Positions 1 to 7,823 of a stretch of 64,000 nucleotides of DNA are shown here, piece after piece. Origin of the DNA: UBA2767 sp965228625 (GTDB taxonomy: Bacteria; Pseudomonadota; Alphaproteobacteria; Rhizobiales; Methyloligellaceae); contig OZ245829.1 of NCBI GenBank assembly GCA_965228625.1, positions 124,001 to 188,000 of the forward strand. The letters run 5' to 3'. Position numbers and translations under genes: made by a program. A model generated the notes under the pieces. It saw nothing but the letters and a program-made list of their open reading frames with translations. It had not been told where the DNA came from and searched no databases. Every line of letters starts with the position of its first letter. Within the stretch, counting starts at the first letter, position 1.

Positions 1-177
1 GGTGATGATGCCGACGATTTTCTCGTCCTCCACGACAAGCAGCCCGCCGCAATCCTTGATCGACATCTTCGTCACGGCGTTGAACACGGAATCGTCCGGA
101 TCGATATCCCAGACTTCACTGCCCTTCTCGTCCAGCAATTCGCGAATTGTTGTCGATGAGTCGGATGCGGTGCTCAT
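1..177 (-). CDS. CBS domain protein (N-terminal part, runs off window)
   Basis: The reverse strand from 177 opens with ATG and reads 59 residues to the window edge without a stop. After a short Ser/Thr-rich start the protein has the look of a CBS repeat: a hydrophobic/acidic helix (VFNAVTKMSIKDCGGLLVVE) followed by a strand ending VGIIT at the edge. CBS pairs bind adenosyl nucleotides and usually regulate enzymes or channels. Only about one repeat is inside the window, so any partner domain or length cannot be judged. Confidence 0.7.
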   Translation of the reverse strand, partial: MSTASDSSTTIRELLDEKGSEVWDIDPDDSVFNAVTKMSIKDCGGLLVVEDEKIVGIIT

Positions 178-492
178 ATGTCCCCCATCTCCGGTGAAAG
201 CACACACCATGCGGCCGTTCCCGGCCCGCACATCAGTATAGGCGGCAATGCAGGTCATGCACGAGGATCATTCGAAAGCCGCGACCATCGGACGCTCGTC
301 CTGAAAGAATATGCATTTTCTGGCTGTTGGCGCCTTCAAAGCGCAAAATCTGATGCCGGCGGACATGTCGGTGCGTTCGGTCCGACACGTCCGCCGGCGG
401 GGGCCCGATTGATGTTCTTCGCTGCAGGGATATCCGGAGTGCGTTCAGATCCGGAAGCGAAAACAATCGGGTGTTATCGAGGCAATCGTCGC
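178..492. other. Intergenic stretch with one strong inverted repeat
   Basis: I found no convincing gene here. Open frames on both strands lack family features and good ribosome sites. The stretch must hold the promoter of the CBS gene that starts at 177 on the minus strand. Its one clear structure is the inverted repeat at 355-398, described separately. Confidence 0.5.
355..398 (-). terminator. Long inverted repeat, possible terminator for the 493-705 ORF
   Basis: The arms GCCGGCGGAC-a-TGTCGG (355-371) and CCGACA-c-GTCCGCCGGC (382-398) pair over 16 of 17 positions around a 10-base loop. Read on the minus strand, the hairpin is followed six bases later by TTTT, so it could end a minus-strand transcript from the 493-705 ORF. 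The gap before the T-run makes it an imperfect intrinsic terminator. It could also be an operator or an mRNA structure upstream of the CBS gene. Confidence 0.4.
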
Positions 493-705
493 CTAGTGCC
501 TGGTTCGCTTTACCTCTTCCAACCGGATGATCTCGGCGCTGTGTTTGCCGGAGTGCGCGGTGGCGCAGGGCGTGCGGCCCTTCGCCTGAGGCATATGGCC
601 AATGGGCTCAAACCGGGGGTCATGGCTCGGAAGCGGATCGAGCCTCGCTGCCGCGGCATCGCGCGCCAGCGTCGCTCGGAAAATGAACAATTGTTTCATC
701 AGCAT
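493..705 (-). CDS. Possible small hypothetical protein, 70 aa
   Basis: A 70-residue minus-strand frame starts MLMKQLFIFRATLARD and ends with a basic tail (AEIIRLEEVKRTRH). A GGAG sits about 11 bases upstream of the ATG, and a strong hairpin (355-398) lies downstream in the right orientation. I recognise no family. The evidence is only the ribosome site, the downstream hairpin and a reasonable residue mix, so this may be a chance frame. Confidence 0.3.
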   Translation of the reverse strand: MLMKQLFIFRATLARDAAAARLDPLPSHDPRFEPIGHMPQAKGRTPCATAHSGKHSAEIIRLEEVKRTRH

Positions 706-1099
706 CGGGACTTTACTCCATCTGGTGTTTGAAGAGCCCGAGGCCGCTGACCCTTCGTCTGCGATATATGTGGTAACGATCGCGCGAAATCGCCGTGGTA
801 ATCAGCGAGGTAATTTCCGGTTCGGCCCCGAAGTTGCGAAAAAAAACCGCGCCGGCGTGTGGCAGTTGGCTGTGTGGCAACCGATCAGTTGGCAAATCTG
901 CACCTTTCCTTTTTTCAGTTCCGACCGTGTGCATGTGCCGGAACTGATCGGCTACGTCCGGTTGGTCGCGCGAACGGCGCGAAAGGTTCAAAAAGGTCCG
1001 AGATCTTTTCCGGCGTCGGAGAAGGCGTGTTGGCGGCCATATTCACGGGAGGACGTGATATGACGGCGCTCCGGAATCCGAGCAGATGGAGAATGCCGT
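706..1099. other. Intergenic stretch without a supported gene
   Basis: The overlapping frames on both strands do not resemble proteins. The DNA holds the leader of the gene starting at 1100 (GGAG about nine bases before its ATG). I see no repeat or operator that stands out. Confidence 0.4.
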
Positions 1100-1510
1100 A
1101 TGACGCCCCCCGACCTGACGCCCAACCTCCCGAATGTCGTCGATGAAGTCCGTAGCCTTTTCGAACGTTACGAGACCGCCCTGGTCGACAAGGACGTGGA
1201 TGTGCTTGACGACACCTTCTGGCGCAGCCCCCACACCATTCGGTATGCCCTGCATGAGAACGGATACGGCTTTGACGAGATCCACAGGCATCGGGTCGGC
1301 CGGCCGGCCGGGCCCGGTATCAAGGAAAAGCGGTTGCGCCTGGAAATCCTGACGCTTGGGGAGGACTTCGCGACCGTGAACCTGGAATTCAAGGTGCGCG
1401 GCAAGGAGCTGGTGGGCCGGCAGAGCCAGACATGGGTGCGGTTTCCGGACGAGGGATGGAAAGTCGTTGCGGCGCACGTCTCAACGGTAAACAAGGAACC
1501 GCTTTGGTAA
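1100..1510 (+). CDS. HpxZ/AtzH-like SnoaL-fold protein (DUF3225 type)
   Basis: This 136-residue protein has the pattern of the AtzH/HpxZ group of NTF2-like proteins: an N-terminal helix with FERYETALVDKDVDVLDDTFW, a central HENGYGFDEIHRHR segment, and C-terminal strands (ATVNLEFKV, WVRFPDEGWKVVAAHVS). Family members are small alpha+beta barrel proteins encoded near amidohydrolases or amidases of oxalurate and s-triazine metabolism and are thought to assist those enzymes. No such enzyme is adjacent here, so the substrate is unknown. GGAG lies about nine bases before the ATG. The gene converges on the Hxs operon, whose low-GC DNA begins just after it. Confidence 0.75.
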   Translation: MTPPDLTPNLPNVVDEVRSLFERYETALVDKDVDVLDDTFWRSPHTIRYALHENGYGFDEIHRHRVGRPAGPGIKEKRLRLEILTLGEDFATVNLEFKVRGKELVGRQSQTWVRFPDEGWKVVAAHVSTVNKEPLW

Positions 1511-1601
1511 GTCGCCGCGAGCCTTTGCTTGATTCGCTGTCCCTTCTTTCCAGTTACAATTTCAAACGTGCTGGTTAGCTTCCGAGCGCGACAGCTGAGT
1601 C

Positions 1602-2813
1602 CTAGAATGAGAGCGTATGGAGGAATGCAACGAGATTTTTGATCTCGTCATCGCTTAGCACGTTCGGCTGGACGCTCTCTGATCCCCATGCCTTGAGTCG
1701 CTTGTAGAATTCGGTACGTTCGACGAGCGTCATATTCTCGGTATCTATGTCTCGCAGCGGGTCGAAGTGGTAACGAATTGCGTCCCTCAGCCCTGCCACC
1801 GAACCTGAGTGCGAATATGGTGCTGTCTTCACAACATTATAGAGCGGTGGCGTCCGGAACTTGTACGTGTCTTGGCCTCTGAAAGTGACATTGAACCGGC
1901 CATAGTCGATCCCAAAACCGTTCTTGCCGAATCCCACTTGCGGAAACGGAATGGCGTGAAACTTGAGGTCACTGAAAAAGGGACCGTTGTGACAAATTGC
2001 GCATCTACCCTTACCGTAAAAGAGCAGACCTCCGGCAACTTCATCTGAATCCAACGTTCCGTTGCCAAAGACGAATTTGTGGAACTTTGTCTGGCGCACG
2101 CGGAATTTGTCTCGAACAAACACTGCGATGGCTTCAGCAATGTGTCGAAACTCAATATCTCGTTTTGCGATTTGGAAAGCTTTTGCTAGCGGCCCTGCGA
2201 GGTCATCATTTGCGCGCAAGCGCTCTGACAGCAGTTCGTAAATGTCGAAAGCTGCTTGTACGTTTTCCTTCCGGAACGATTCCGCGACGGCGCCCGTATC
2301 TACAAGCATCTCTCGAATCTCAACGAATGGAAGGTGCACTGCCACAACGAGCGGGTCATCTGACGGGGCATGACTTCCGAACTGGCTCAGCAATTCATTG
2401 CTGCTCGCATCGACCTTTCCGTCCCAGAAGAACACGTTGAAACCAACTGAGCCGCGCCCCCACAGGGGAAGCGTGTTTCGCGGGATGATCGCACCCCCTG
2501 AACGCATTCGGCTTGGACCTTTGCCTTGGCCGAAAACACCAACTGCATTGGGCAAACCGTCGGCAGAAGAGAACTCATCCAAGTGACATGTCTTACAGGA
2601 AGTATCGCCGTTTAAGCTTAGTGTGGTGGTTTCGAAGAGTTGCTTCCCAACTTTAGCTTTCTCGGTCGAAAAATGTGGCACGAGCCCTGACGGCTCGACA
2701 AGCCCGGCACTAATCGCATAGTCCCGCAGCAGTTTAACGCGCATGTCTGCCAGAGCCGGTGCTGCCAACATAAAGACCAGACTGAGCGCGAGCAGCCTAG
2801 TAGCGTATTTCAT
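1602..2813 (-). CDS. His-Xaa-Ser system MauG-like dihaem cytochrome c
   Basis: This 403-residue protein begins with a signal peptide (MKYATRLLALSLVFMLAAPALA) and carries two c-type haem sites, CKTCH at residues 73-77 and CAICH at 271-275. The layout is that of the dihaem peroxidase/MauG family: the second haem segment is followed by NGPFFSDLKFHAIPFPQ and then FRTPPLYNVVKTAPYSHSGS. MauG uses two haems to oxidise a partner protein during tryptophylquinone formation, and a MauG-like protein is a known companion of Hxs loci. Here it would act in the periplasm, perhaps oxidising residues of the Hxs product; that is inference. It is the last gene of the operon, and its start overlaps the previous gene by 17 bases. 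Confidence 0.85.
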   Translation of the reverse strand: MKYATRLLALSLVFMLAAPALADMRVKLLRDYAISAGLVEPSGLVPHFSTEKAKVGKQLFETTTLSLNGDTSCKTCHLDEFSSADGLPNAVGVFGQGKGPSRMRSGGAIIPRNTLPLWGRGSVGFNVFFWDGKVDASSNELLSQFGSHAPSDDPLVVAVHLPFVEIREMLVDTGAVAESFRKENVQAAFDIYELLSERLRANDDLAGPLAKAFQIAKRDIEFRHIAEAIAVFVRDKFRVRQTKFHKFVFGNGTLDSDEVAGGLLFYGKGRCAICHNGPFFSDLKFHAIPFPQVGFGKNGFGIDYGRFNVTFRGQDTYKFRTPPLYNVVKTAPYSHSGSVAGLRDAIRYHFDPLRDIDTENMTLVERTEFYKRLKAWGSESVQPNVLSDDEIKNLVAFLHTLSF

Positions 2814-3192
2814 GAATCTGAATGACCTTGTGCAAGCTCGTGGCGCGCTCTTCGATTGCCTGTAGCCCCATCAGGGCAAGTTCGTTTTCTGTAAGTCCGA
2901 ACTGAATTAAGCGCTTTCGCATCAGATCATAGTCTTGGCAGTCAAGCAGCCCTAGCTCGGCCGCCTGCAGAATTTCGACACTTGTTTCAGACGGATTCCT
3001 TGCGACGTGCTGCTTGGCCCGCATGTGTTCCCGCATGGCATCATCGCACTCAAAAACAAGGCTGGCGTATTGATCGTAGTTGAACCACATCACAACCTGC
3101 TTCCAGAGCGGAGATGATATTGGGAATGACGCCAACCCGATCAGAAATGCAACAGAAACTAGAACGCTATTGCGCAACGATACCAAACGCAT
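2797..3192 (-). CDS. Small His-Xaa-Ser system protein (TIGR03982-like), membrane-anchored
   Basis: This 131-residue protein has one N-terminal hydrophobic segment (VLVSVAFLIGLASFPISS, about residues 10-27) that is probably a membrane anchor or uncleaved signal. A soluble helical part follows, with two Cys (ECDD and LLDCQDYD). It sits between hxsA (26-base overlap) and the MauG-like gene (17-base overlap), where Hxs loci often carry a small protein of this size; I assign it to that group by position and general appearance. No catalytic motif is visible. Its location suggests a periplasmic partner of HxsA or of the MauG-like protein. Confidence 0.6.
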   Translation of the reverse strand: MRLVSLRNSVLVSVAFLIGLASFPISSPLWKQVVMWFNYDQYASLVFECDDAMREHMRAKQHVARNPSETSVEILQAAELGLLDCQDYDLMRKRLIQFGLTENELALMGLQAIEERATSLHKVIQIHEIRY

Positions 3193-3766
3193 TGAGAACC
3201 TCCGGAGTGACTGTGCCGGTCACCGGCAGCTTGTAGTCCTTTTGATATTTGCTAATTGCGGTACGCGTCTCAGGTCCCATCCTGCCGTCCACGGCGCCCG
3301 TGTAATACCCGTACACATAGAGAGCGGCTTGAACCCGCTTCAGGATTTCCTCGAATTTCTTTGTATGACCTGGCAGTACCACCTTTTCGTCCGGAGTGCG
3401 TTTGGTTTCGGTCTCGAACTCTGGAGCTGTCTGTTTGGGGGCGATTGCTGGCGAGCTCGGAAGTACGGCGCTGGGCGGTGTGCTTTGGCGGTTCCGGGTA
3501 GCGGGCGGTGTGATCAGACGATTAGTGGGCGACGGCACCCGATACCCACCACCAGAAGATGAACGGTGGCTGCGATGGGATCCATGGCTTTTGTGCGAAC
3601 GATGTCCAGCCAAGTGGTAAAGGTGGCGCACCCGCAAGGTGTCAATCAGCGTCGATTTTCCGGAATCGTGCGCAGAATGATCAGGCTTTGTAAGAGCTTT
3701 TGCGTCATCAACCGCAAATCCCGCCGCTACCAACGACGGAATAACAAACAAATCCTTGCCGCTCAT
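3167..3766 (-). CDS. hxsA: His-Xaa-Ser repeat protein HxsA with peptidoglycan-binding domain
   Basis: This 199-residue protein has a hydrophobic, signal-like start (LFVIPSLVAAGFAV), then five consecutive His-Xaa-Ser triplets at residues 55-69 (HRS HKS HGS HRS HRS). A Pro/Ser/Thr-rich linker follows, and a C-terminal peptidoglycan_binding_1-type domain occupies about 140-196 (VQAALYVYGYYTGAVDGRMG). The HxS repeats define the family and are presumed to be the target of the two radical SAM enzymes encoded just upstream. The peptidoglycan-binding domain suggests a cell-wall location. The modification itself is unknown. Its ATG overlaps the hxsC stop by four bases, and its 3' end overlaps the next gene by 26. 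Confidence 0.9.
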   Translation of the reverse strand: MSGKDLFVIPSLVAAGFAVDDAKALTKPDHSAHDSGKSTLIDTLRVRHLYHLAGHRSHKSHGSHRSHRSSSGGGYRVPSPTNRLITPPATRNRQSTPPSAVLPSSPAIAPKQTAPEFETETKRTPDEKVVLPGHTKKFEEILKRVQAALYVYGYYTGAVDGRMGPETRTAISKYQKDYKLPVTGTVTPEVLNAFGIVAQ

Positions 3767-4896
3767 AATGGACGTATATTAGCAAATCCTTTGTCTTCCA
3801 GATACCATTCAAAGAACCCGGAGCAACACTGCTTACTCGAGCAAGACTGGCAGGTTTCGAGATAGCGCATTTTCCAGTCGGAAATTGATTGAACTGCGTA
3901 ATCCCTATAGGCAGCCGGAATTGTACAAAGTGGGAAATTGTAAAGCTCGACAGCGACTCCTCTGGCTCTGGCTTCGTTGATTGCAGATGCAATCTGAGAG
4001 AAATCCTGAGAGTTATCGAAGAAGATCTGATCCCATTCCTTGCGTGCAAATCCAATGTTCTCAAGCTGCATGATGGCCCATACCGCAACAAAGGATAGGT
4101 GCGTCGCAATGAAGGCAGCGAGGCTGGTGAGGTCGGGTTCGTTTTCTCGCAAAAGAACAGTGCGAAGCTCTATATGACTTCCTGCTTGCAACAGAATGGC
4201 GAAGGAATGAAGCAACGTTTCAAACGCGCCAGGCTTTTTTACGATGGCATCATGTTGGGCAGGATCAGCTGAATAAATGGGTATGCCCCAGCAAACATTA
4301 TGCAACGCGGGCGTAGCTAACGTTTCCAGGTCGTCATCTGAGAAATGCTGTGCGTTGGTAAGCACATGGAAACGTAAGTCCGATCGAACCTCATACGCGT
4401 GGGAAAGAAAATCAAACAACGCTTCTTTGTGAAGCGTTGGCTCGCCTCCCGACAGCCCGATGAGAGCATTCCTTGGTGCAAGCTTTGCAGCGACAAGGAA
4501 GTGCTCGAAAAGGTCAACATGGTCTTTCTTAGGAGGCTGGGAACACATTATGCAGAGCTGATCACATTGCTCCGTGACAAGGAGTGTATTGTCTTGAGAG
4601 TTCGAACGGATCAATCGGTGGGCGATGCCTCTATCAGGTACGACCAGGAGAACGTCGTCTTTGACATCTTCGAACCGGACATTCCGGAGTCGCAGCGTGC
4701 CGAACTGCGTGTGAAAGGTGAGATCGTCCGTCGAAGTAACGAGTTCGGCCAAATGCTGCTCAGGCTGCATGTCTGCAAACCCCGCGCGGTCCGTAGAGAG
4801 ATTGTCCTGCAGCCTCACCACGAACGGAGCGCGCCGATTGCTATCTAGCTCCGCTCTAAGACGTAGCGGTATCATGGCGCCTCGCGCATATTCCAC
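3763..4896 (-). CDS. hxsC: Radical SAM enzyme HxsC of the His-Xaa-Ser system
   Basis: This 377-residue protein has the radical SAM cluster C-x3-C-x2-C at residues 111-118 (CDQLCIMC), followed by GLSGGEPTLH, the SAM-contacting GGE region. A Cys-rich C-terminal end (CQSCSSKQCC) could hold an auxiliary Fe-S cluster. Paired radical SAM proteins HxsB and HxsC are defined by this operon type and probably modify HxsA. The chosen start is a GTG at 4896, overlapping hxsB by 41 bases; an ATG seven codons later (4875) is equally possible. The stop overlaps the hxsA start (ATGA), so the two are translationally coupled. The DNA is lower in GC than the chromosome outside the operon. Confidence 0.88.
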   Translation of the reverse strand: MEYARGAMIPLRLRAELDSNRRAPFVVRLQDNLSTDRAGFADMQPEQHLAELVTSTDDLTFHTQFGTLRLRNVRFEDVKDDVLLVVPDRGIAHRLIRSNSQDNTLLVTEQCDQLCIMCSQPPKKDHVDLFEHFLVAAKLAPRNALIGLSGGEPTLHKEALFDFLSHAYEVRSDLRFHVLTNAQHFSDDDLETLATPALHNVCWGIPIYSADPAQHDAIVKKPGAFETLLHSFAILLQAGSHIELRTVLLRENEPDLTSLAAFIATHLSFVAVWAIMQLENIGFARKEWDQIFFDNSQDFSQIASAINEARARGVAVELYNFPLCTIPAAYRDYAVQSISDWKMRYLETCQSCSSKQCCSGFFEWYLEDKGFANIRPL

Positions 4897-6280
4897 TCGG
4901 AAAATCCGGTACCCGAAGCCATCGTGCTAACGAATATCGGACCTTTTTGTCATCGGCATAGAGCAGCTCAAAGATCTTATCGAAGATCGCAAGGTGTCGC
5001 TTGCAGAACCATGTATTCGCTTTTGGACGATCAATCCGCCCGTAACGGGAGATGTCATCTGTGAGATCAACACCGCAAAACGGCTGGTATGTACAATGGA
5101 TGCAGTCTTCGTGAAAATTGTTCAGCGCGGAGAGATTGAAGGCGTCAATCTTCGTTGAATCTAGACCTTCCTCAAGGTCACCGATAGATAGATCGATCTG
5201 ACCTACGCGAGCCATCATTCTGGCTTCGTCGCTGGGATAGATTTTTCCATCGAAATCTACGACGACGTAGTCAATTCCAATAGGGTTGGGGTTTCTTAGG
5301 TCAACATGAGAGTCAAGTCCGGCCTGCAAAATGCGCTGTAGACATAACGAAAAATAGTACTCCTCCACGGAGTCCCGATTGTCGGAATTGTGCTCGATAA
5401 TCAAGTCGATAAATCGATCGTAAATCTCATTCCAGCCGCTTGCGTCGTCTTGAACGAATGAGAATTTTTTTCGAGCAAATCCCTGATAGTTGACCGGGCG
5501 AAGATAGATCGAGCGGAGCCCGTATGATGTGTAAGTGCGGAGCAAACCCTCAAGATCAGGAGGTTGCGAATAATCGATAGTTGGCAGAGCGGAAACCTTT
5601 TCGGTTCCGAACCGCCTGAGCACTAGCTCGAGGTTTGCGAAGAACTTTTTGGTGAGCGTTGCATCTTGCGTTCGGTGCCGCTCATGAGACAACTTTGAAC
5701 CGTCGAGCGACGTACTAATGAACACATTATCCTTTTCGAAAAACGAGAGCGCTTCCTCATCTAGGTGCTGGAGGTTTGTGCAGATGACAATCTCTGTTTT
5801 TGAGAAATGGGTTTCGCAGAAGCTCGTTACGGCCTGTAGGACGTCAAGCCGTAACAGCGGTTCACCACCTTGGAACTCGATTTTGATATCGTCGGTTTCA
5901 AGCTGAGCCAGAAATTCCTGTGCGCGTTTTAGTTGCTCATCATCCCAATCGAATCCGCGAGCACGTTCGGATACACGGGATACTTGGCAATAACTGCATG
6001 CGAGATCGCACCGAAGAGTTGGGACTAGAATTACATATGAAAGCGACTTGTTGTCATTTTGGCGTGCCGCCCAGCGGCGCAGATATGAGAAAAAGTAGAA
6101 GTCAGTTTCCTTGTTGTACGCCTGTCCATTAGACCTGAGGAAAGAAAGATCGGCAGGTGACAAACGGTCAAAAACATACCGTTGGAGGAATCCCGAATCG
6201 GAACTGAAAAACTGGCCTGCCTCGTCTGCAAAGAGGAATCCATTCCGGAGTTCCCGGAATCTGAGGGGCGCGACTTTCAT
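4856..6280 (-). CDS. hxsB: Radical SAM/SPASM-like maturase HxsB of the His-Xaa-Ser system
   Basis: This 474-residue enzyme carries the cluster C-x3-C-x2-C at residues 91-98 (CDLACSYC), then IEFQGGEPLLR, the typical SAM-binding GGEP. The C-terminal cysteines (CIHCTYQPFC and WFCKRH) resemble a SPASM/auxiliary Fe-S region of peptide-modifying maturases. HxsB is the partner radical SAM enzyme of HxsC and is expected to act on the HxsA repeat protein in the cytoplasm before export. Its ATG overlaps the hxsD stop by four bases. No experiment known to me defines the chemistry. Confidence 0.9.
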   Translation of the reverse strand: MKVAPLRFRELRNGFLFADEAGQFFSSDSGFLQRYVFDRLSPADLSFLRSNGQAYNKETDFYFFSYLRRWAARQNDNKSLSYVILVPTLRCDLACSYCQVSRVSERARGFDWDDEQLKRAQEFLAQLETDDIKIEFQGGEPLLRLDVLQAVTSFCETHFSKTEIVICTNLQHLDEEALSFFEKDNVFISTSLDGSKLSHERHRTQDATLTKKFFANLELVLRRFGTEKVSALPTIDYSQPPDLEGLLRTYTSYGLRSIYLRPVNYQGFARKKFSFVQDDASGWNEIYDRFIDLIIEHNSDNRDSVEEYYFSLCLQRILQAGLDSHVDLRNPNPIGIDYVVVDFDGKIYPSDEARMMARVGQIDLSIGDLEEGLDSTKIDAFNLSALNNFHEDCIHCTYQPFCGVDLTDDISRYGRIDRPKANTWFCKRHLAIFDKIFELLYADDKKVRYSLARWLRVPDFPSGICARRHDTATS

Positions 6281-6561
6281 CCCTGAGTCAACGTTCGGAC
6301 AAGCGCAAGTCGGGCAGGCAGAGTTTCTTGGTAGATTTTCTCTCGATACAAGGAGTGAGCGATTTCCTTGGTAAGCTGCTCTTTCTGTATCGGCTTGGGA
6401 GACTCCGCAATAATTTTCACATCGTCATAAGTGAATGTGACGTCAGCGTACAAATACTCTAACCGCATAATTGCTGTTGGAGTGTACTTTAACAGCTGTT
6501 TCGGTATCTCAAACTCAAGCTGCTCTGCATGTTCGATTGTTCGTGTTGATCTTTTCATCAT
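6277..6561 (-). CDS. hxsD: His-Xaa-Ser system protein HxsD
   Basis: This 94-residue soluble protein has the HxsD look: an EYLYADVTFTYDD strand pair, and a C-terminal LYREKIYQETLPARLALV helix. HxsD is the small conserved protein of Hxs loci; a role as a substrate-recognition partner of the radical SAM enzymes has been inferred for comparable small proteins but is unproven. GGAG lies eight bases before the ATG. It is the first firmly recognised gene of the operon, and its stop overlaps hxsB. Its start overlaps the stop of an upstream frame (6558-6950) as ATGA. Confidence 0.85.
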   Translation of the reverse strand: MMKRSTRTIEHAEQLEFEIPKQLLKYTPTAIMRLEYLYADVTFTYDDVKIIAESPKPIQKEQLTKEIAHSLYREKIYQETLPARLALVRTLTQG

Positions 6562-6950
6562 ACCAATAGCTCCGAGCCGACAATTCTCCGATCATCGGAA
6601 AACCCTGAAGTAGTCTTGCAATCAGTGAGATGGAAATCAAACAATGTCCGCTCTTGACCCAAGAGCAGCCGGTATTCCAACGACTGCGCATCGTCCGCAG
6701 AGTGCCGATTTTTTTCAATAAAGTCGGCACAAAACAGACCACTCTTCATCGCTGAGCCAAAACAAGTGCCTTGCCATCTAAGCCCCCTCTCTTCACAGAG
6801 CTTAAATGAAATCCAAACATGAATTGGAACCATCCAATTGGGTACAGACCTAAATCCTATTGGGTGTTGCGTAATGGTCCCGGACGCCCTTCCCTTCGCC
6901 ACCCTTGCGTCAACACGATCGAAGCCGCACGCTGTGTTGTCACGACTCAT
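6558..6950 (-). CDS. Possible extra leading gene of the Hxs operon
   Basis: A 130-residue frame runs into hxsD and its TGA overlaps the hxsD ATG (ATGA), the same coupling seen in the rest of the operon. It lies mostly in the low-GC DNA. I recognise no family. None of the in-frame starts (6950, or internal ATGs for MVPIHVWIS and MKSGLFCAD) has a clear Shine-Dalgarno. The 5' end overlaps the reading frame extension of the divergent yihY-like gene. It may be a genuine small Hxs-associated protein of about 60-90 residues, or only the promoter region of the operon. Confidence 0.3.
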   Translation of the reverse strand: MSRDNTACGFDRVDARVAKGRASGTITQHPIGFRSVPNWMVPIHVWISFKLCEERGLRWQGTCFGSAMKSGLFCADFIEKNRHSADDAQSLEYRLLLGQERTLFDFHLTDCKTTSGFSDDRRIVGSELLV

Positions 6951-6979
6951 CAGCGGTTTACGAGAAGCACTCAGGTTCC

Positions 6980-7804
6980 GTGAAACTCATCCGCGCCTAT
7001 AAAGGAGCCTTCCTGCGCCTTTACGGCGACCTGGGGCTCGATCTCGCCGCCGCGGTCACCTTCTCCGTGGTCCTGGCTCTGTTCCCGTTTCTCATCTTTG
7101 TCACGGCTCTTGCAGGTTTCCTCGGCGGCATGGATGCGGCCGACCAGGCGGTCGCGCAGTTGTTCCGAACCCTGCCGCATCAGGTTGCCGATGCCTTTGC
7201 ACCGGCGGTGCGCAGTGTGCTCGGACAAACGCGGGGGGATATCCTGACCCTCGGCTTCGCCCTTGCGCTCTTCATTTCCTCAAGCGGCGTGGAGAGCTTG
7301 CGCACCGCGCTCAATCGCGCCTACCGGGTCGAGGAGGACCGCTCCTTCTGGCGGCGCCGGCTTCAGAGCTTCGGTTTCGTGATCGGCGGGGCCGCGGCCA
7401 TGCTGATCGTGGGCTTCGCGATCATCCTCGCCCCGGCCATCCAGACCTACGCGGGCGACCATTTCGAGCGGCTTGGCCCCGTCATTGCCCTGCTCGATCA
7501 ATTGCGGCTGCTGATCGGCACCATTGCCTTGTTCATGATGCTGTTTGCCATGCATTTCTGGCTGCCCGCGGGCCATCGCCGGCTGCTCGACATCTGGCCG
7601 GGCATTCTGCACACGGTGTCGCTTTGGTTGATCGCCGGGGTGTCCTACTCGACGTACCTCGCCTACTACAACTATTACGCCAGCATGTATGCCGGGCTGG
7701 CAAATGTGATGATTGCCTTGTTCTTCTTTTACATCTCGGCAGTGATCTTCGTTTTCGGTGCGGAGCTGAACCGGGCCTTCATTGAGGAACGAGACGGTCG
7801 CTGA
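6980..7804 (+). CDS. YihY/BrkB-family inner membrane protein
   Basis: The 274-residue product (GTG start at 6980 chosen; the upstream extension has no family likeness) begins KLIRAYKGAFLRLYGDLGLDLAAAVTFSVVLALFPFLIF, the typical YihY/BrkB opening. It has about six membrane segments and the conserved SSSGVESLRTALNRAYRVEE and YLAYYNYYASMYAGLAN regions. The family was once called ribonuclease BN by mistake; its function is uncertain, possibly transport or envelope integrity. It is the first high-GC gene after the Hxs operon and is transcribed away from it. Confidence 0.85.
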   Translation: MKLIRAYKGAFLRLYGDLGLDLAAAVTFSVVLALFPFLIFVTALAGFLGGMDAADQAVAQLFRTLPHQVADAFAPAVRSVLGQTRGDILTLGFALALFISSSGVESLRTALNRAYRVEEDRSFWRRRLQSFGFVIGGAAAMLIVGFAIILAPAIQTYAGDHFERLGPVIALLDQLRLLIGTIALFMMLFAMHFWLPAGHRRLLDIWPGILHTVSLWLIAGVSYSTYLAYYNYYASMYAGLANVMIALFFFYISAVIFVFGAELNRAFIEERDGR

Positions 7805-7823
7805 CGTTCGTCTGCCCGGCTGA

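Noticed and set aside
178..732. 184-codon plus-strand frame
   Set aside because: There is no family likeness and it crosses the CBS promoter region and a strong hairpin; codons look random.
1602..6950. The low-GC block as a prophage or transposon
   Set aside because: No integrase, transposase, tail or terminal repeat was seen; the genes form one metabolic-type operon.
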